Assembly (NCBI GenBank): GCA_001803315.1 | Contig: MHBQ01000111.1 | Location: 34,200-67,804, forward strand | DNA: 33,605 nucleotides | Direction: 5' to 3' | Origin: Lentisphaerae bacterium RIFOXYC12_FULL_60_16 | GTDB lineage: Bacteria > Verrucomicrobiota > Kiritimatiellia > UBA8416 > YA12-FULL-60-10 | Part shown: positions 8,156 to 15,028 of the stretch, piece by piece | Layout: every line of letters starts with the position of its first letter | How positions within the stretch are numbered: position 1 is the first letter of the stretch | Notes under the pieces: generated by a model | The model's database searches: none | Told to the model about the DNA's origin: nothing | The model's input: the letters and a program-made list of their open reading frames with translations, nothing else | Position numbers and translations under genes: made by a program

Positions 8156-9058
8156 ATGAATGAAACCCCTGATTTTTATCGCACCCTGCTCGACAACCTG
8201 ACCGAAGGCGTCTATTTCGTCGACCAGAACCGGATCATACGGTACTGGAATACCGGGGCTGAACAAATCTCAGGGTATTCCGCCGCCGAGGTGATCGGCC
8301 ACGCCTGCCACGACAATATCCTCCAGCACGTGGATAATGAGGGCAATCCCATGTGCACTGGGTCATGCCCCCTGGTTCGCGCCATGCAATGCTGCAAACC
8401 GATCCGTACCGAAGCCTATCTCAAGCATAAGGACGGGCACCGGGTGCCCGTCCTCATCCGTTCCATTCCCATCCGGAATCCGGACGGCAAGATCACCGGC
8501 GCCGTGGAACTGTTCTCCGAGGATGCCGCCCGCCGGGTGATGCAGGAACGTATCCACCAACTCGAGCACCTTTCCCTGCTGGATCCGCTCACCGGGGTGG
8601 CCAACCGGCGCTATCTTGACATGACACTCAACGCCCGGTTCGACCAGATGCACCGGTACAACTGGAATTTCGCGGTCCTGTTCATGGATATCGACCACTT
8701 CAAAACCGTCAATGACACCTGGGGCCATGCCATCGGCGACCGGGTACTCCGGCTCATCGCCCAGACCCTGCGTGACAGTTCCCGTTCATTCGACATCGTC
8801 GGACGTTGGGGGGGGGAAGAATTCGTGGTGATTGCCGACAACGTGGAAAACACCCTGCTCCAGACCATCGCCGAACGGTACCGGGTCCTGATCGAGTCGT
8901 CATCACTGCCCGTGGAGTCCGGTTCACTGCGTGTCACAATTTCCATCGGAGCCAGTGTGGTACAGCCCACGGACGATCCATCGCACCTGATCAGCCGGGC
9001 TGATCAATGCATGTACCGGAGCAAGCGCGAAGGACGCAACCGCGTCACGATCGGGTAG
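8156..9058 (+). CDS. PAS-GGDEF diguanylate cyclase
   Basis: 300 residues, no signal peptide or membrane segment, so a soluble cytoplasmic sensor enzyme. Residues 5-120 are a PAS domain with a cysteine-rich insert: C51-H-D-N-I-L-x-H-V-D, then C67-x3-C71-P-L, and C79-C80. A short linker helix (124-140) leads to the GGDEF domain (141-300). The active site is intact: D178-I-D and G219-G-E-E-F223. Arg210-Ser-Phe-Asp213 lies five residues before GGEEF and matches the RxxD inhibitory site, so feedback inhibition by c-di-GMP is expected. It should make c-di-GMP from two GTP in response to a PAS-sensed signal, perhaps redox or metal given the cysteines. The bases coding W-G-G-E contain a run of nine G (8808-8816). 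Convergent with the ferritin-like gene, 8 bp apart. Confidence 0.93.
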   Translation: MNETPDFYRTLLDNLTEGVYFVDQNRIIRYWNTGAEQISGYSAAEVIGHACHDNILQHVDNEGNPMCTGSCPLVRAMQCCKPIRTEAYLKHKDGHRVPVLIRSIPIRNPDGKITGAVELFSEDAARRVMQERIHQLEHLSLLDPLTGVANRRYLDMTLNARFDQMHRYNWNFAVLFMDIDHFKTVNDTWGHAIGDRVLRLIAQTLRDSSRSFDIVGRWGGEEFVVIADNVENTLLQTIAERYRVLIESSSLPVESGSLRVTISIGASVVQPTDDPSHLISRADQCMYRSKREGRNRVTIG

Positions 9059-9066
9059 CCGGACCC

Positions 9067-9522
9067 TCAGAACCAGCGGCGGCATTCCCGCTCCAGACGC
9101 TGGCGATGCGCCTGGGTTTCCGAGCGGATCTCGTTCACCACCCGCCGCAGTTCCGGATGATTCGTTTCCAGGACCTGGAAGGCGTTCTTGTCGATCATAT
9201 CCTGCTCGATCTGGAGGGCATGCCGTATCCGTTCAGGGCGCGTCAACAGGCCAGCCCGGGTCTGGTCACGCAGGTTCATCACGAAATTGCGCGATTCAAC
9301 GATATCCACCACGGCAAGACCCTTGACCTTGACCTGGATATCACCGCTCTCCACGCGGGTCACAAGCCGGGCGATCAGTTCGGCGTGGCGCCGTTCATCC
9401 GCCGCCATCGACTCCCAGAACCGGCGCCGGAACCAGGAACATCCGGCCACGGCATCATAGAATTCCGCCACGACCTCCTCGTGTTCCTTGAGCATCTTCA
9501 AAATATCATGTGCCAACAGCAT
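9067..9522 (-). CDS. Ferritin-like/rubrerythrin-like four-helix protein
   Basis: 151 residues, almost entirely helical, no signal peptide. Carboxylate/His metal motifs fit a ferritin-like di-iron bundle: E-E-V-V-A-E-F-Y in helix 1, D-E-R-R-H-A-E in helix 2, E-Q-D-M-I-D in helix 3 and E-T-Q-A-H in helix 4. There is no C-terminal rubredoxin domain. Possible roles are iron binding, peroxide reduction or a diagnostic ferritin-like scaffold; the sequence does not decide. The gene is monocistronic, between the diguanylate cyclase (convergent) and trpC. The upstream 77 bp contain CAGGGAAAATT before the ATG and a near direct repeat (GGATTC twice around 9551-9566) but no convincing promoter. Confidence 0.62.
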   Translation of the reverse strand: MLLAHDILKMLKEHEEVVAEFYDAVAGCSWFRRRFWESMAADERRHAELIARLVTRVESGDIQVKVKGLAVVDIVESRNFVMNLRDQTRAGLLTRPERIRHALQIEQDMIDKNAFQVLETNHPELRRVVNEIRSETQAHRQRLERECRRWF

Positions 9523-9599
9523 AAATTTTCCCTGCGTGTAAAACGGATCTGGATTCTTACGGATTCATGCCTTCCCTGCAATGGTTTTTACAGGCTGGT

Positions 9600-10391
9600 T
9601 CAACCCCGCACGGCGTGGATCAACCCGTGCAGGGCACTGCCCGGATCAACCCGTCGCAGGAAGGACTCCCCGATCAGAAACCCCCGGTACCCGGCATCCA
9701 TCAGGCGCCGGATATCGTCGGCGGTGCGGATGCCGCTCTCGGCAACGGCCAGCCGGCCGGCCGGAATCTTCGGCGCCAGTTCGAGCGCCACCGACAGATT
9801 GGTCACCAGGGTCTTTAAATCCCGGCTATTGACACCCACCACGGCATCCTTCCAGGCCAGGGCCCGCTCCACTTCCGCGGCGGTATGGGCTTCCACCAGG
9901 ACGTCCAGTCCCCTTTCACGGGCTGCCCGGTACAAGTCCTGTCCGAGTGCCTCGTCCACCGCAGCCAAAATGATCAGCACCACATCGGCACCCCAGGCGG
10001 CTGCCTCAAGCACCTGATACGCATCACAAAGGAAATCCTTGCACAGCACCGGACAATCAACGGCCCGGCGAACCGCCATCAAATCATCTGCACTGCCCAG
10101 GAAATGCAGGGGTTCGGTGAGCACGGAGACGGCAGCCGCACCCGCCGTGACATACCCGCGGGCAATGTCCGCCGGCCGGTAATCCTCCACCAGGATACCT
10201 GCTGAAGGACTGGCATGCTTGCATTCGGCAATGATGCGCGGGCCCACGCCGTCCATCAGGCTTCTACGGAAATCGTGATGCACCCGCGCGACCGCCCGCG
10301 ATTCGAGGGACTGCCGGTCATTCCGGGCTTTTGCCGCGCGTACCGCTTCCGCACGTTCCCGGAAAATATACTGGAGGCAATCTTCCGCCAT
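9600..10391 (-). CDS. trpC: Indole-3-glycerol phosphate synthase
   Basis: 263 residues from the ATG at 10391, eleven bases after the trpD stop. The (beta/alpha)8 barrel carries the known catalytic residues: Glu and Lys of I-I-A-E-C-K-H-A-S-P-S, the Lys of L-C-K-D-F, the Glu of L-V-E-A-H, the Asn of V-N-S-R-D-L and the Ser of A-E-S-G-I. It decarboxylates and cyclises 1-(2-carboxyphenylamino)-1-deoxyribulose 5-phosphate to indole-3-glycerol phosphate in tryptophan synthesis. It is not fused to TrpF. It is the last gene of the local trpEGDC operon; trpF, trpB and trpA are not in the window. No clear terminator hairpin follows in the 77 bp before the ferritin-like gene. Confidence 0.95.
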   Translation of the reverse strand: MAEDCLQYIFRERAEAVRAAKARNDRQSLESRAVARVHHDFRRSLMDGVGPRIIAECKHASPSAGILVEDYRPADIARGYVTAGAAAVSVLTEPLHFLGSADDLMAVRRAVDCPVLCKDFLCDAYQVLEAAAWGADVVLIILAAVDEALGQDLYRAARERGLDVLVEAHTAAEVERALAWKDAVVGVNSRDLKTLVTNLSVALELAPKIPAGRLAVAESGIRTADDIRRLMDAGYRGFLIGESFLRRVDPGSALHGLIHAVRG

Positions 10392-10402
10392 GGTGACCGT
10401 TT

Positions 10403-11413
10403 CTACCCCGCCTGGGTGATGGTAATAACCCGTTTCAAGACATCGGCAGCCCGTCCGCTGTCGATCGCTTCTCCGGCCAGACGCCACCCGTTCACCATTG
10501 TATCCGCCTTGCCGCCTGCCACGATGGCGGCTGCCGCGTTCAAACAGACAATATCCCGTTGGGGCGATGCTTTTCCCGACAGGATTTCCCGGGCAATATG
10601 CGCATTGTCATCCGGGCTGCCGCCCGCCAGTTCATCCAGACGCGATGCCCGGTCCACGAAATCCAGCGGATCCAGTTCATAGGTGCGGACTTGTCCATCC
10701 CGCAATTCGCTCACCCGGGTGGTGGTCGTGGTTGTGATCTCATCCATCCCGTCATGGCCATGAACCACAAAGGCGCGGCGGCTGCCGAGCCGTTGCAGCA
10801 CACGGGCAAAGGTTTCCGTCAATTCCGGCAGGAATACCCCGATCAGCTGGGCCTTGGCGCCTGCCGGATTCGTCAACGGTCCGAGCATATTGAAGAGGGT
10901 GCGGATGCCCATTTCACGGCGCGGCCCCATCGCATGTTTCATCGCGGGATGCAGGCGGGGTGCAAACAGGAAGCCGAATCCGGCTTCCTGAATACACTGC
11001 TCCACCACATCGGCGGCCACTTCAATCTGGATCCCCAGAGCGGCCAGCAGGTCCGCCGACCCACACCGGCTGCTGATGGCGCGGTTACCGTGCTTGGCCA
11101 CCGGCACCCCGGCGCCCGCCACCACCAGGGCGGCCGTGGTCGAAATATTGAATGTGTTGAGGCCATCCCCGCCGGTGCCGCAGGTATCCACCACCGGTGC
11201 CCCACCCGTGTCGATCCGCACCGCATGCCGCCGCATCGAGCCTGCCCCGCCGGCAATTTCATCCACCGTTTCACCCTTCATCCGGAGCGCCGTCAACAGG
11301 GCGCCGATCTGGGCGGGGGTTGCCGCTCCCGACATGATGGTGTCAAAGGCGGACACCGTTTCGGATTCAGTCAGGTTCTGCCGGTCCACAACTTTGGCGA
11401 TAAACTCCTTCAT
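10403..11413 (-). CDS. trpD: Anthranilate phosphoribosyltransferase
   Basis: 336 residues, a normal TrpD length. The ATG at 11413 is chosen for the strong GGGAGGTGAG just upstream; a longer frame overlaps trpG. Family motifs are present in order: D-T-C-G-T-G-G-D-G (PRPP pyrophosphate loop), F-N-I-S-T, K-H-G-N-R-A-I-S-S, G-S-A-D, H-P-A-M-K-H-A-M-G-P-R-R-E, N-M-L-G-P-L-T-N-P and V-H-G-H-D-G-M-D-E. It transfers phosphoribosyl from PRPP to anthranilate. Thirteen bases separate it from trpG and eleven from trpC, so it sits inside one operon. TrpG and TrpD are separate here, unlike the fused TrpGD of enterobacteria. Confidence 0.96.
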   Translation of the reverse strand: MKEFIAKVVDRQNLTESETVSAFDTIMSGAATPAQIGALLTALRMKGETVDEIAGGAGSMRRHAVRIDTGGAPVVDTCGTGGDGLNTFNISTTAALVVAGAGVPVAKHGNRAISSRCGSADLLAALGIQIEVAADVVEQCIQEAGFGFLFAPRLHPAMKHAMGPRREMGIRTLFNMLGPLTNPAGAKAQLIGVFLPELTETFARVLQRLGSRRAFVVHGHDGMDEITTTTTTRVSELRDGQVRTYELDPLDFVDRASRLDELAGGSPDDNAHIAREILSGKASPQRDIVCLNAAAAIVAGGKADTMVNGWRLAGEAIDSGRAADVLKRVITITQAG

Positions 11414-11426
11414 CTCACCTCCCCCG

Positions 11427-12029
11427 TTAGATCCGCGCGTCACCAGCCGGCGCTTTCCAGGCATCCACAATCTGTACAAAATTCCGCAACAGCCGTTTGC
11501 CTCCCGGAGTCAGGACCGATTCCGGGTGAAATTGAACCCCGTAGGTCGGATGATCCCGGTGATGCAAACCCATGATCTCCCCGTCTTCCGACACCGCGTC
11601 CGGCACCAGTTCCGGCGGAACCGTGTTTCGCATCACCGCCAAAGAATGATAACGGCCGGCCGGGAACGGGTTTTTCAGCCCCCGGTACAGGTCACCCGCA
11701 TCATAGGTGACCATGGACGTCTTGCCGTGCATGATCCGTTGCGCATTGGACACCGTGGCGCCAAAAGCCGCCCCGATGCACTGGTGCCCGAGACACACGC
11801 CCAGCAGGGGGATCCGGCCTGAAGCGGCCCGGATCAAATCCACCGAGATGCCCGCTTCCCGCGGGGTGCAGGGCCCCGGCGACACCACCATTCCCTGCGG
11901 ATGCAGATTGAGGACCCCGTCAACGGTTATGGCATTGTTGCGAAACACGCGCAAATCCGCCCCCTGCCCGGCCAGGATCTGAACGAGGTTGTAGGTGAAC
12001 GAGTCAAAGTTATCGATCAGCACGATCAC
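11427..12029 (-). CDS. trpG: Anthranilate synthase glutamine amidotransferase component
   Basis: 200 residues. The start is a GTG at 12029, three bases after the trpE stop, with GGGAG in the end of trpE acting as ribosome binding site. It is a class I glutamine amidotransferase: I-D-N-F-D-S-F-T-Y-N at the N-terminus, oxyanion S-P-G-P-C-T-P, nucleophile Cys of L-L-G-V-C-L-G-H-Q (about residue 79) and the His-Glu pair of F-H-P-E-S. It supplies ammonia from glutamine to TrpE. In many bacteria the same subunit (PabA) also serves p-aminobenzoate synthesis; its place next to trpE makes the tryptophan role the main one. Confidence 0.95.
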   Translation of the reverse strand: MIVLIDNFDSFTYNLVQILAGQGADLRVFRNNAITVDGVLNLHPQGMVVSPGPCTPREAGISVDLIRAASGRIPLLGVCLGHQCIGAAFGATVSNAQRIMHGKTSMVTYDAGDLYRGLKNPFPAGRYHSLAVMRNTVPPELVPDAVSEDGEIMGLHHRDHPTYGVQFHPESVLTPGGKRLLRNFVQIVDAWKAPAGDARI

Positions 12030-12032
12030 GAT

Positions 12033-13523
12033 CTACTCCCGTGTCAACGGCCGGTTCGCAGCCTGTTTTGCCCCGTCCGGCAGGTTTAAACCATCCACGG
12101 CCATGGCAACGGCCTTCATCATGGCGGCCGCCTTGTGACAGGTCTCCTCGTATTCCCGGGCCGGATCCGAATCATACACGATTCCAGCACCCGCCTGCAC
12201 GGACACCAGGCCGCCCTGTACATCCAGCGTGCGAATGGTGATGGCCAGGTCCATGTTCCCGTTGTACCCCACATAGCCGACCGCACCGCCATAAACCCCG
12301 CGCGGCGCCGGTTCCAGTTCGTGGATGATCTGCATGGCACGGATCTTGGGCGCGCCGGACAACGTCCCGGCCGGAAAGGTGGCCCGCATCACGTCATAGG
12401 CATCCAGCCCATGGCTCAAGATTCCCTCCACGTGTGAAACCAGATGCATGACATGACTGTATCGTTCAATGATCATGTAGTCGGTCACCTGCACACTGCC
12501 GGGTTCCGATACCCGGCCTACATCGTTCCGCCCGAGATCAACCAGCATGACATGTTCGGCCTTTTCCTTCTCATCAGACAGCAGCTCATCGGCCAAAGCC
12601 CGATCCTCCTGCTCCGTCTGACCACGGCGTCGGGTACCCGCGATGGGACGCACCTCCACCCGGTTGCCCGTCAGGCGCACCATGACCTCGGGCGATGATC
12701 CCACCAGGGTCTGTTCCCCGATCTTGAGAAAGAAGGTATAGGGCGACGGATTCAACAGGCGCAGGGCCCGGTACAGGTCTATGGGTGCAGCATCGCATGA
12801 CGCACTGAACCGCTGACTCAAAACCACCTGGATGACATCGCCGGTATAAATGTATTCCCGCGCCTTGCGAACCATCGCCTCGTAGGCTTCCCGTCCAAGA
12901 TTGGAATGAAATTCGACCGGTTTCAGGCATGCCGGGACCGGACAATCAACCGGTTGACGCAGCACGTCGACCAGGCGGTCGATTTCCGCCATGGCGGCCC
13001 GGTACACCTGGCCGGGGTCCGCACCGGCTTCCCGTGGACGGGTGCAGATGACGATTTTCAACGTGTGCCGTACATTGTCAAAAACAATCAAACGGTCAGC
13101 CCGGAGGAAACGGCTGCGGGGAACCACCCCGTCACGGGAGGGCTTGGGTCCGGGCATCTGCTCGAATTCGCGGATGGCCTCGTAACCGGCAAACCCCACC
13201 GCCCCGCCGCAAAACCGGGGCAGGCCCTCGATTTCCGCCACCCGCAATCCCCGATACACGTCGCGGATACGTTCCAGCCCCGGCGCACTCCCCGCGGCAT
13301 GATCCGCCTCGAACCAGAGTTCAGGATCCACACCGACAAAGGAATACCGGCCCCAGGTTTCGCCACCCTCCATGCTTTCCAGCAAAAAGGCATTCGGCCG
13401 GTCCCGGAAACGGGCCAGCACGGACACCGGCGTCTCGAAGTCCGCCAGGATCTCCCGGTACACCGGCACCACGTCATGGGACTGCGCCAGCGAGCGGTAC
13501 GTTGTTTCTATTGGTAGAAACAT
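12033..13523 (-). CDS. trpE: Anthranilate synthase component I
   Basis: 496 residues from the ATG at 13523 (MFLPIETTYRSLAQ). The chorismate-binding core is complete: F-L-K-I-G-E, L-V-G-S-S-P-E, R-P-I-A-G-T-R-R-R-G, D-E-K-E-K-A-E-H-x-M-L-V-D-L-G-R-N-D-x-G, F-P-A-G-T-L-S-G-A-P-K and G-Y-x-G-Y-x-G. The N-terminal half is the usual Anth_synt_I_N domain that houses the tryptophan feedback site. It converts chorismate to anthranilate with ammonia from TrpG. A GTG 24 bases upstream is in frame but lies between the -35 and -10 of the apparent promoter and has no Shine-Dalgarno sequence, so it is rejected. No leader peptide rich in Trp codons and no attenuator hairpin fit in the 77 bp upstream. Confidence 0.95.
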   Translation of the reverse strand: MFLPIETTYRSLAQSHDVVPVYREILADFETPVSVLARFRDRPNAFLLESMEGGETWGRYSFVGVDPELWFEADHAAGSAPGLERIRDVYRGLRVAEIEGLPRFCGGAVGFAGYEAIREFEQMPGPKPSRDGVVPRSRFLRADRLIVFDNVRHTLKIVICTRPREAGADPGQVYRAAMAEIDRLVDVLRQPVDCPVPACLKPVEFHSNLGREAYEAMVRKAREYIYTGDVIQVVLSQRFSASCDAAPIDLYRALRLLNPSPYTFFLKIGEQTLVGSSPEVMVRLTGNRVEVRPIAGTRRRGQTEQEDRALADELLSDEKEKAEHVMLVDLGRNDVGRVSEPGSVQVTDYMIIERYSHVMHLVSHVEGILSHGLDAYDVMRATFPAGTLSGAPKIRAMQIIHELEPAPRGVYGGAVGYVGYNGNMDLAITIRTLDVQGGLVSVQAGAGIVYDSDPAREYEETCHKAAAMMKAVAMAVDGLNLPDGAKQAANRPLTRE

Positions 13524-13529
13524 CCCGCA

Positions 13530-13558
13530 TTTATAACGCACCGTCACAAAGCCGTCAA
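13530..13558 (-). promoter_or_regulatory. Sigma70-type promoter of the trp operon (predicted leaderless trpE)
   Basis: On the minus strand TTGACG (13558-13553) and TATAAA (13535-13530) are exactly 17 bp apart, five of six matches to consensus in each box. Standard spacing puts +1 at 13523, the A of the trpE ATG. The six bases between the -10 and the ATG (TGCGGG) leave no room for a 5' leader. This implies a leaderless mRNA or a start a few bases off. Confidence 0.6.
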
Positions 13559-13600
13559 GCGGCGATTACGATCTACCGAAACCAGGAACGGATCACCCGG

Positions 13601-14779
13601 TCAGGCGCTGGTGGCCAGGTCCCCTTTGGAGCCCCCGGCCACCACTTTCTTGAAGGCGGACCGTTTCGCCAGTTTCCGGATCAACGCCGCATACGCCCCG
13701 CGCGGTGTCGGCAGTTTGACCGGTTTACCCAGCAATCCGGACATCAGCATGGCATTCCCCAGTTCCAGACCATGAATCCCTTCGGTGCCGGGCGCGATCA
13801 GGGTTTCGCCCTGCGTGATGGCGTTCACGAAGTTCTGCGTCACCTGCTGATGCTGGCCGCCCCAGGCAGCGCCTGCGGGAACCTCGATGGTCATCCGTGT
13901 TGCGGGAACATTCGCAAACCGTTCGAGCGTGGTCTTGCAGAAGGTTGATACGGACTGTTCCGTATGTATGAACTCGATCGTCGACCCGCCATCGGTCACC
14001 AGCCGGCCGCGGTCCCCCGTGATTTCAAGCCGGTTCGTTCCCGGCGACTCGCCGGTCGAGGTAATGAACACACCGGTCGCACCGTTCTTGAACCGCATCG
14101 TGGCGATCACTTCGTCCTCCACTTCAATCCGGTGGTATTTGCCCAGGGCCACCTGCGCCGTCACCTCGACGGGCATGCCCACGAACCACTGGAACAAGTC
14201 GAGATTATGCGGGCACTGGTTGATCAACACCCCGCCGCCCTCGCCCCCCCAGGTGGCGCGCCAGCCGCCCGAATTGAAATAAGCCTGACTCCGGAACCAG
14301 TTGGTGATGATCCAGTTTACTCGCGTGATTTCCCCAAGCCACCCCTCGGTGACCATCTGCCGAACCTTGCGCCAGGCCGGGCTGGTCCGCTGGTTGAACA
14401 TCACGCCAAAGACCACTTTTCCCTTCACCTTCCGGTAGGCCTGGTTGGTACGTTCGGCTTCCCCGGCCGTGACCGCCACGGGTTTTTCGCACAAAACATG
14501 TAACCCGTGCTGAAAGGCCAGGCGTGTCAGGACCGGGTGATCATAGTGCGGGGTCGCAATCAGCACGGCATCCACCAGCCCGCTTTTCATCAGGGCTGCC
14601 CCGCTGGAAAAACCCTTGAGGTTCGGATGCTTTTCCGTATGCCGCTTGACCGCCGCCGGAAGGATGTCAGCCACTGCGGTGAAGGCGAGGCCATTCACCT
14701 TGTCGAAATAGCTGATATGACTACTCCCCATGCCGCCACACCCGATGACACCCAAACGCACCGGTTTCAGTCGTTTCAT
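13601..14779 (-). CDS. Gfo/Idh/MocA family NAD(P)-dependent oxidoreductase
   Basis: 392 residues from the ATG at 14779, which has AAGGAG five bases upstream; a GTG six bases earlier overlaps that site. The Rossmann fold begins R-L-G-V-I-G-C-G-G-M-G-S-S-H. The family L-C-E-K-P-V-A-V (catalytic Lys) follows, and the C-terminal alpha/beta domain has G-G-G-V-L-I-N-Q-C-P-H-N-L-D-L-F with the usual catalytic His. No Tat or Sec signal peptide is visible, so it is cytoplasmic. Members oxidise, reduce or epimerise sugars and cyclitols with a tightly held nicotinamide cofactor; substrate unknown. It is followed 77 bp later by trpE on the same strand, but trpE has its own promoter, so the two are probably not linked in function. 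Confidence 0.88.
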   Translation of the reverse strand: MKRLKPVRLGVIGCGGMGSSHISYFDKVNGLAFTAVADILPAAVKRHTEKHPNLKGFSSGAALMKSGLVDAVLIATPHYDHPVLTRLAFQHGLHVLCEKPVAVTAGEAERTNQAYRKVKGKVVFGVMFNQRTSPAWRKVRQMVTEGWLGEITRVNWIITNWFRSQAYFNSGGWRATWGGEGGGVLINQCPHNLDLFQWFVGMPVEVTAQVALGKYHRIEVEDEVIATMRFKNGATGVFITSTGESPGTNRLEITGDRGRLVTDGGSTIEFIHTEQSVSTFCKTTLERFANVPATRMTIEVPAGAAWGGQHQQVTQNFVNAITQGETLIAPGTEGIHGLELGNAMLMSGLLGKPVKLPTPRGAYAALIRKLAKRSAFKKVVAGGSKGDLATSA

Positions 14780-14806
14780 GGCCACTCCTTGAACCGCTTA
14801 TCACCC

Positions 14807-14826
14807 TGGCGGGCCATCACCCGCCA
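14807..14826 (-). promoter_or_regulatory. Hairpin in the 5' region of the Gfo/Idh/MocA gene
   Basis: TGGCGGG and CCCGCCA form a 7-bp all-GC-rich stem around a six-base loop (14814-14819), 27 bp upstream of the oxidoreductase ATG. It could be an operator or a leader RNA hairpin. No convincing promoter pair was found next to it. Confidence 0.35.
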
Positions 14827-14923
14827 AAGCGATCAAGATGCCTCAACCCGGAGTAAATAACAAGCGATCACACAGGACCAAATGGGTGCAACTGCGATTC
14901 GTTGACTCGTGCCGAAGCAAAGT

Positions 14924-14969
14924 AAGTCGGGCATTCCTGCCCGACTTGGTCAGGCAGGAATGCCTGACC
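14924..14969. repeat. REP/BIME-like pair of back-to-back palindromes
   Basis: Hairpin one is 14924-14947: stem AAGTCGGGCA / TGCCCGACTT, loop TTCC. Hairpin two is 14948-14969: stem GGTCAGGCA / TGCCTGACC, loop GGAA. The two abut without a gap. Each is self-complementary, and hairpin two is also the reverse complement of hairpin one apart from one compensated G-C to A-T pair in the stem. That is the arrangement of bacterial interspersed mosaic elements. No further copy is visible in this window. It lies in the spacer between the oxidoreductase and the beta-helix gene. Confidence 0.6.
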
Positions 14970-14998
14970 TACATGGAACGCAACGCAGATGCGCCCGG

Positions 14999-15028
14999 AT
15001 GCCGGATTCTAACCTTGGAATCCGGCAT
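14999..15028 (+). promoter_or_regulatory. Hairpin overlapping the candidate start of the beta-helix gene
   Basis: ATGCCGGATTC (14999-15009) and GAATCCGGCAT (15018-15028) are perfect reverse complements, giving an 11-bp stem with an eight-base loop. The second arm holds the only GGA resembling a Shine-Dalgarno site and the first two bases of the ATG at 15027. If that start is used, the folded RNA would hide it; otherwise this is another intergenic palindrome. Confidence 0.5.

Noticed and set aside
7997-8266. A 90-codon N-terminal extension of the oxidoreductase fusion
   Set aside because: It overlaps the divergent diguanylate cyclase start and its promoter and has no OYE-family sequence.
10559-11575. 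A 338-codon + strand frame opposite trpD and trpG
   Set aside because: Antisense to two unmistakable tryptophan biosynthesis genes.
13524-13600. Search for a trp leader peptide, attenuator or T-box ahead of trpE
   Set aside because: Only 77 bp separate the genes, with no Trp-rich short frame and no terminator/antiterminator stems; the promoter abuts the ATG.
14838-15026. A 63-codon N-terminal extension of the beta-helix protein
   Set aside because: It would translate through two REP-like hairpins and lies before the signal peptide; no ribosome binding site supports it.
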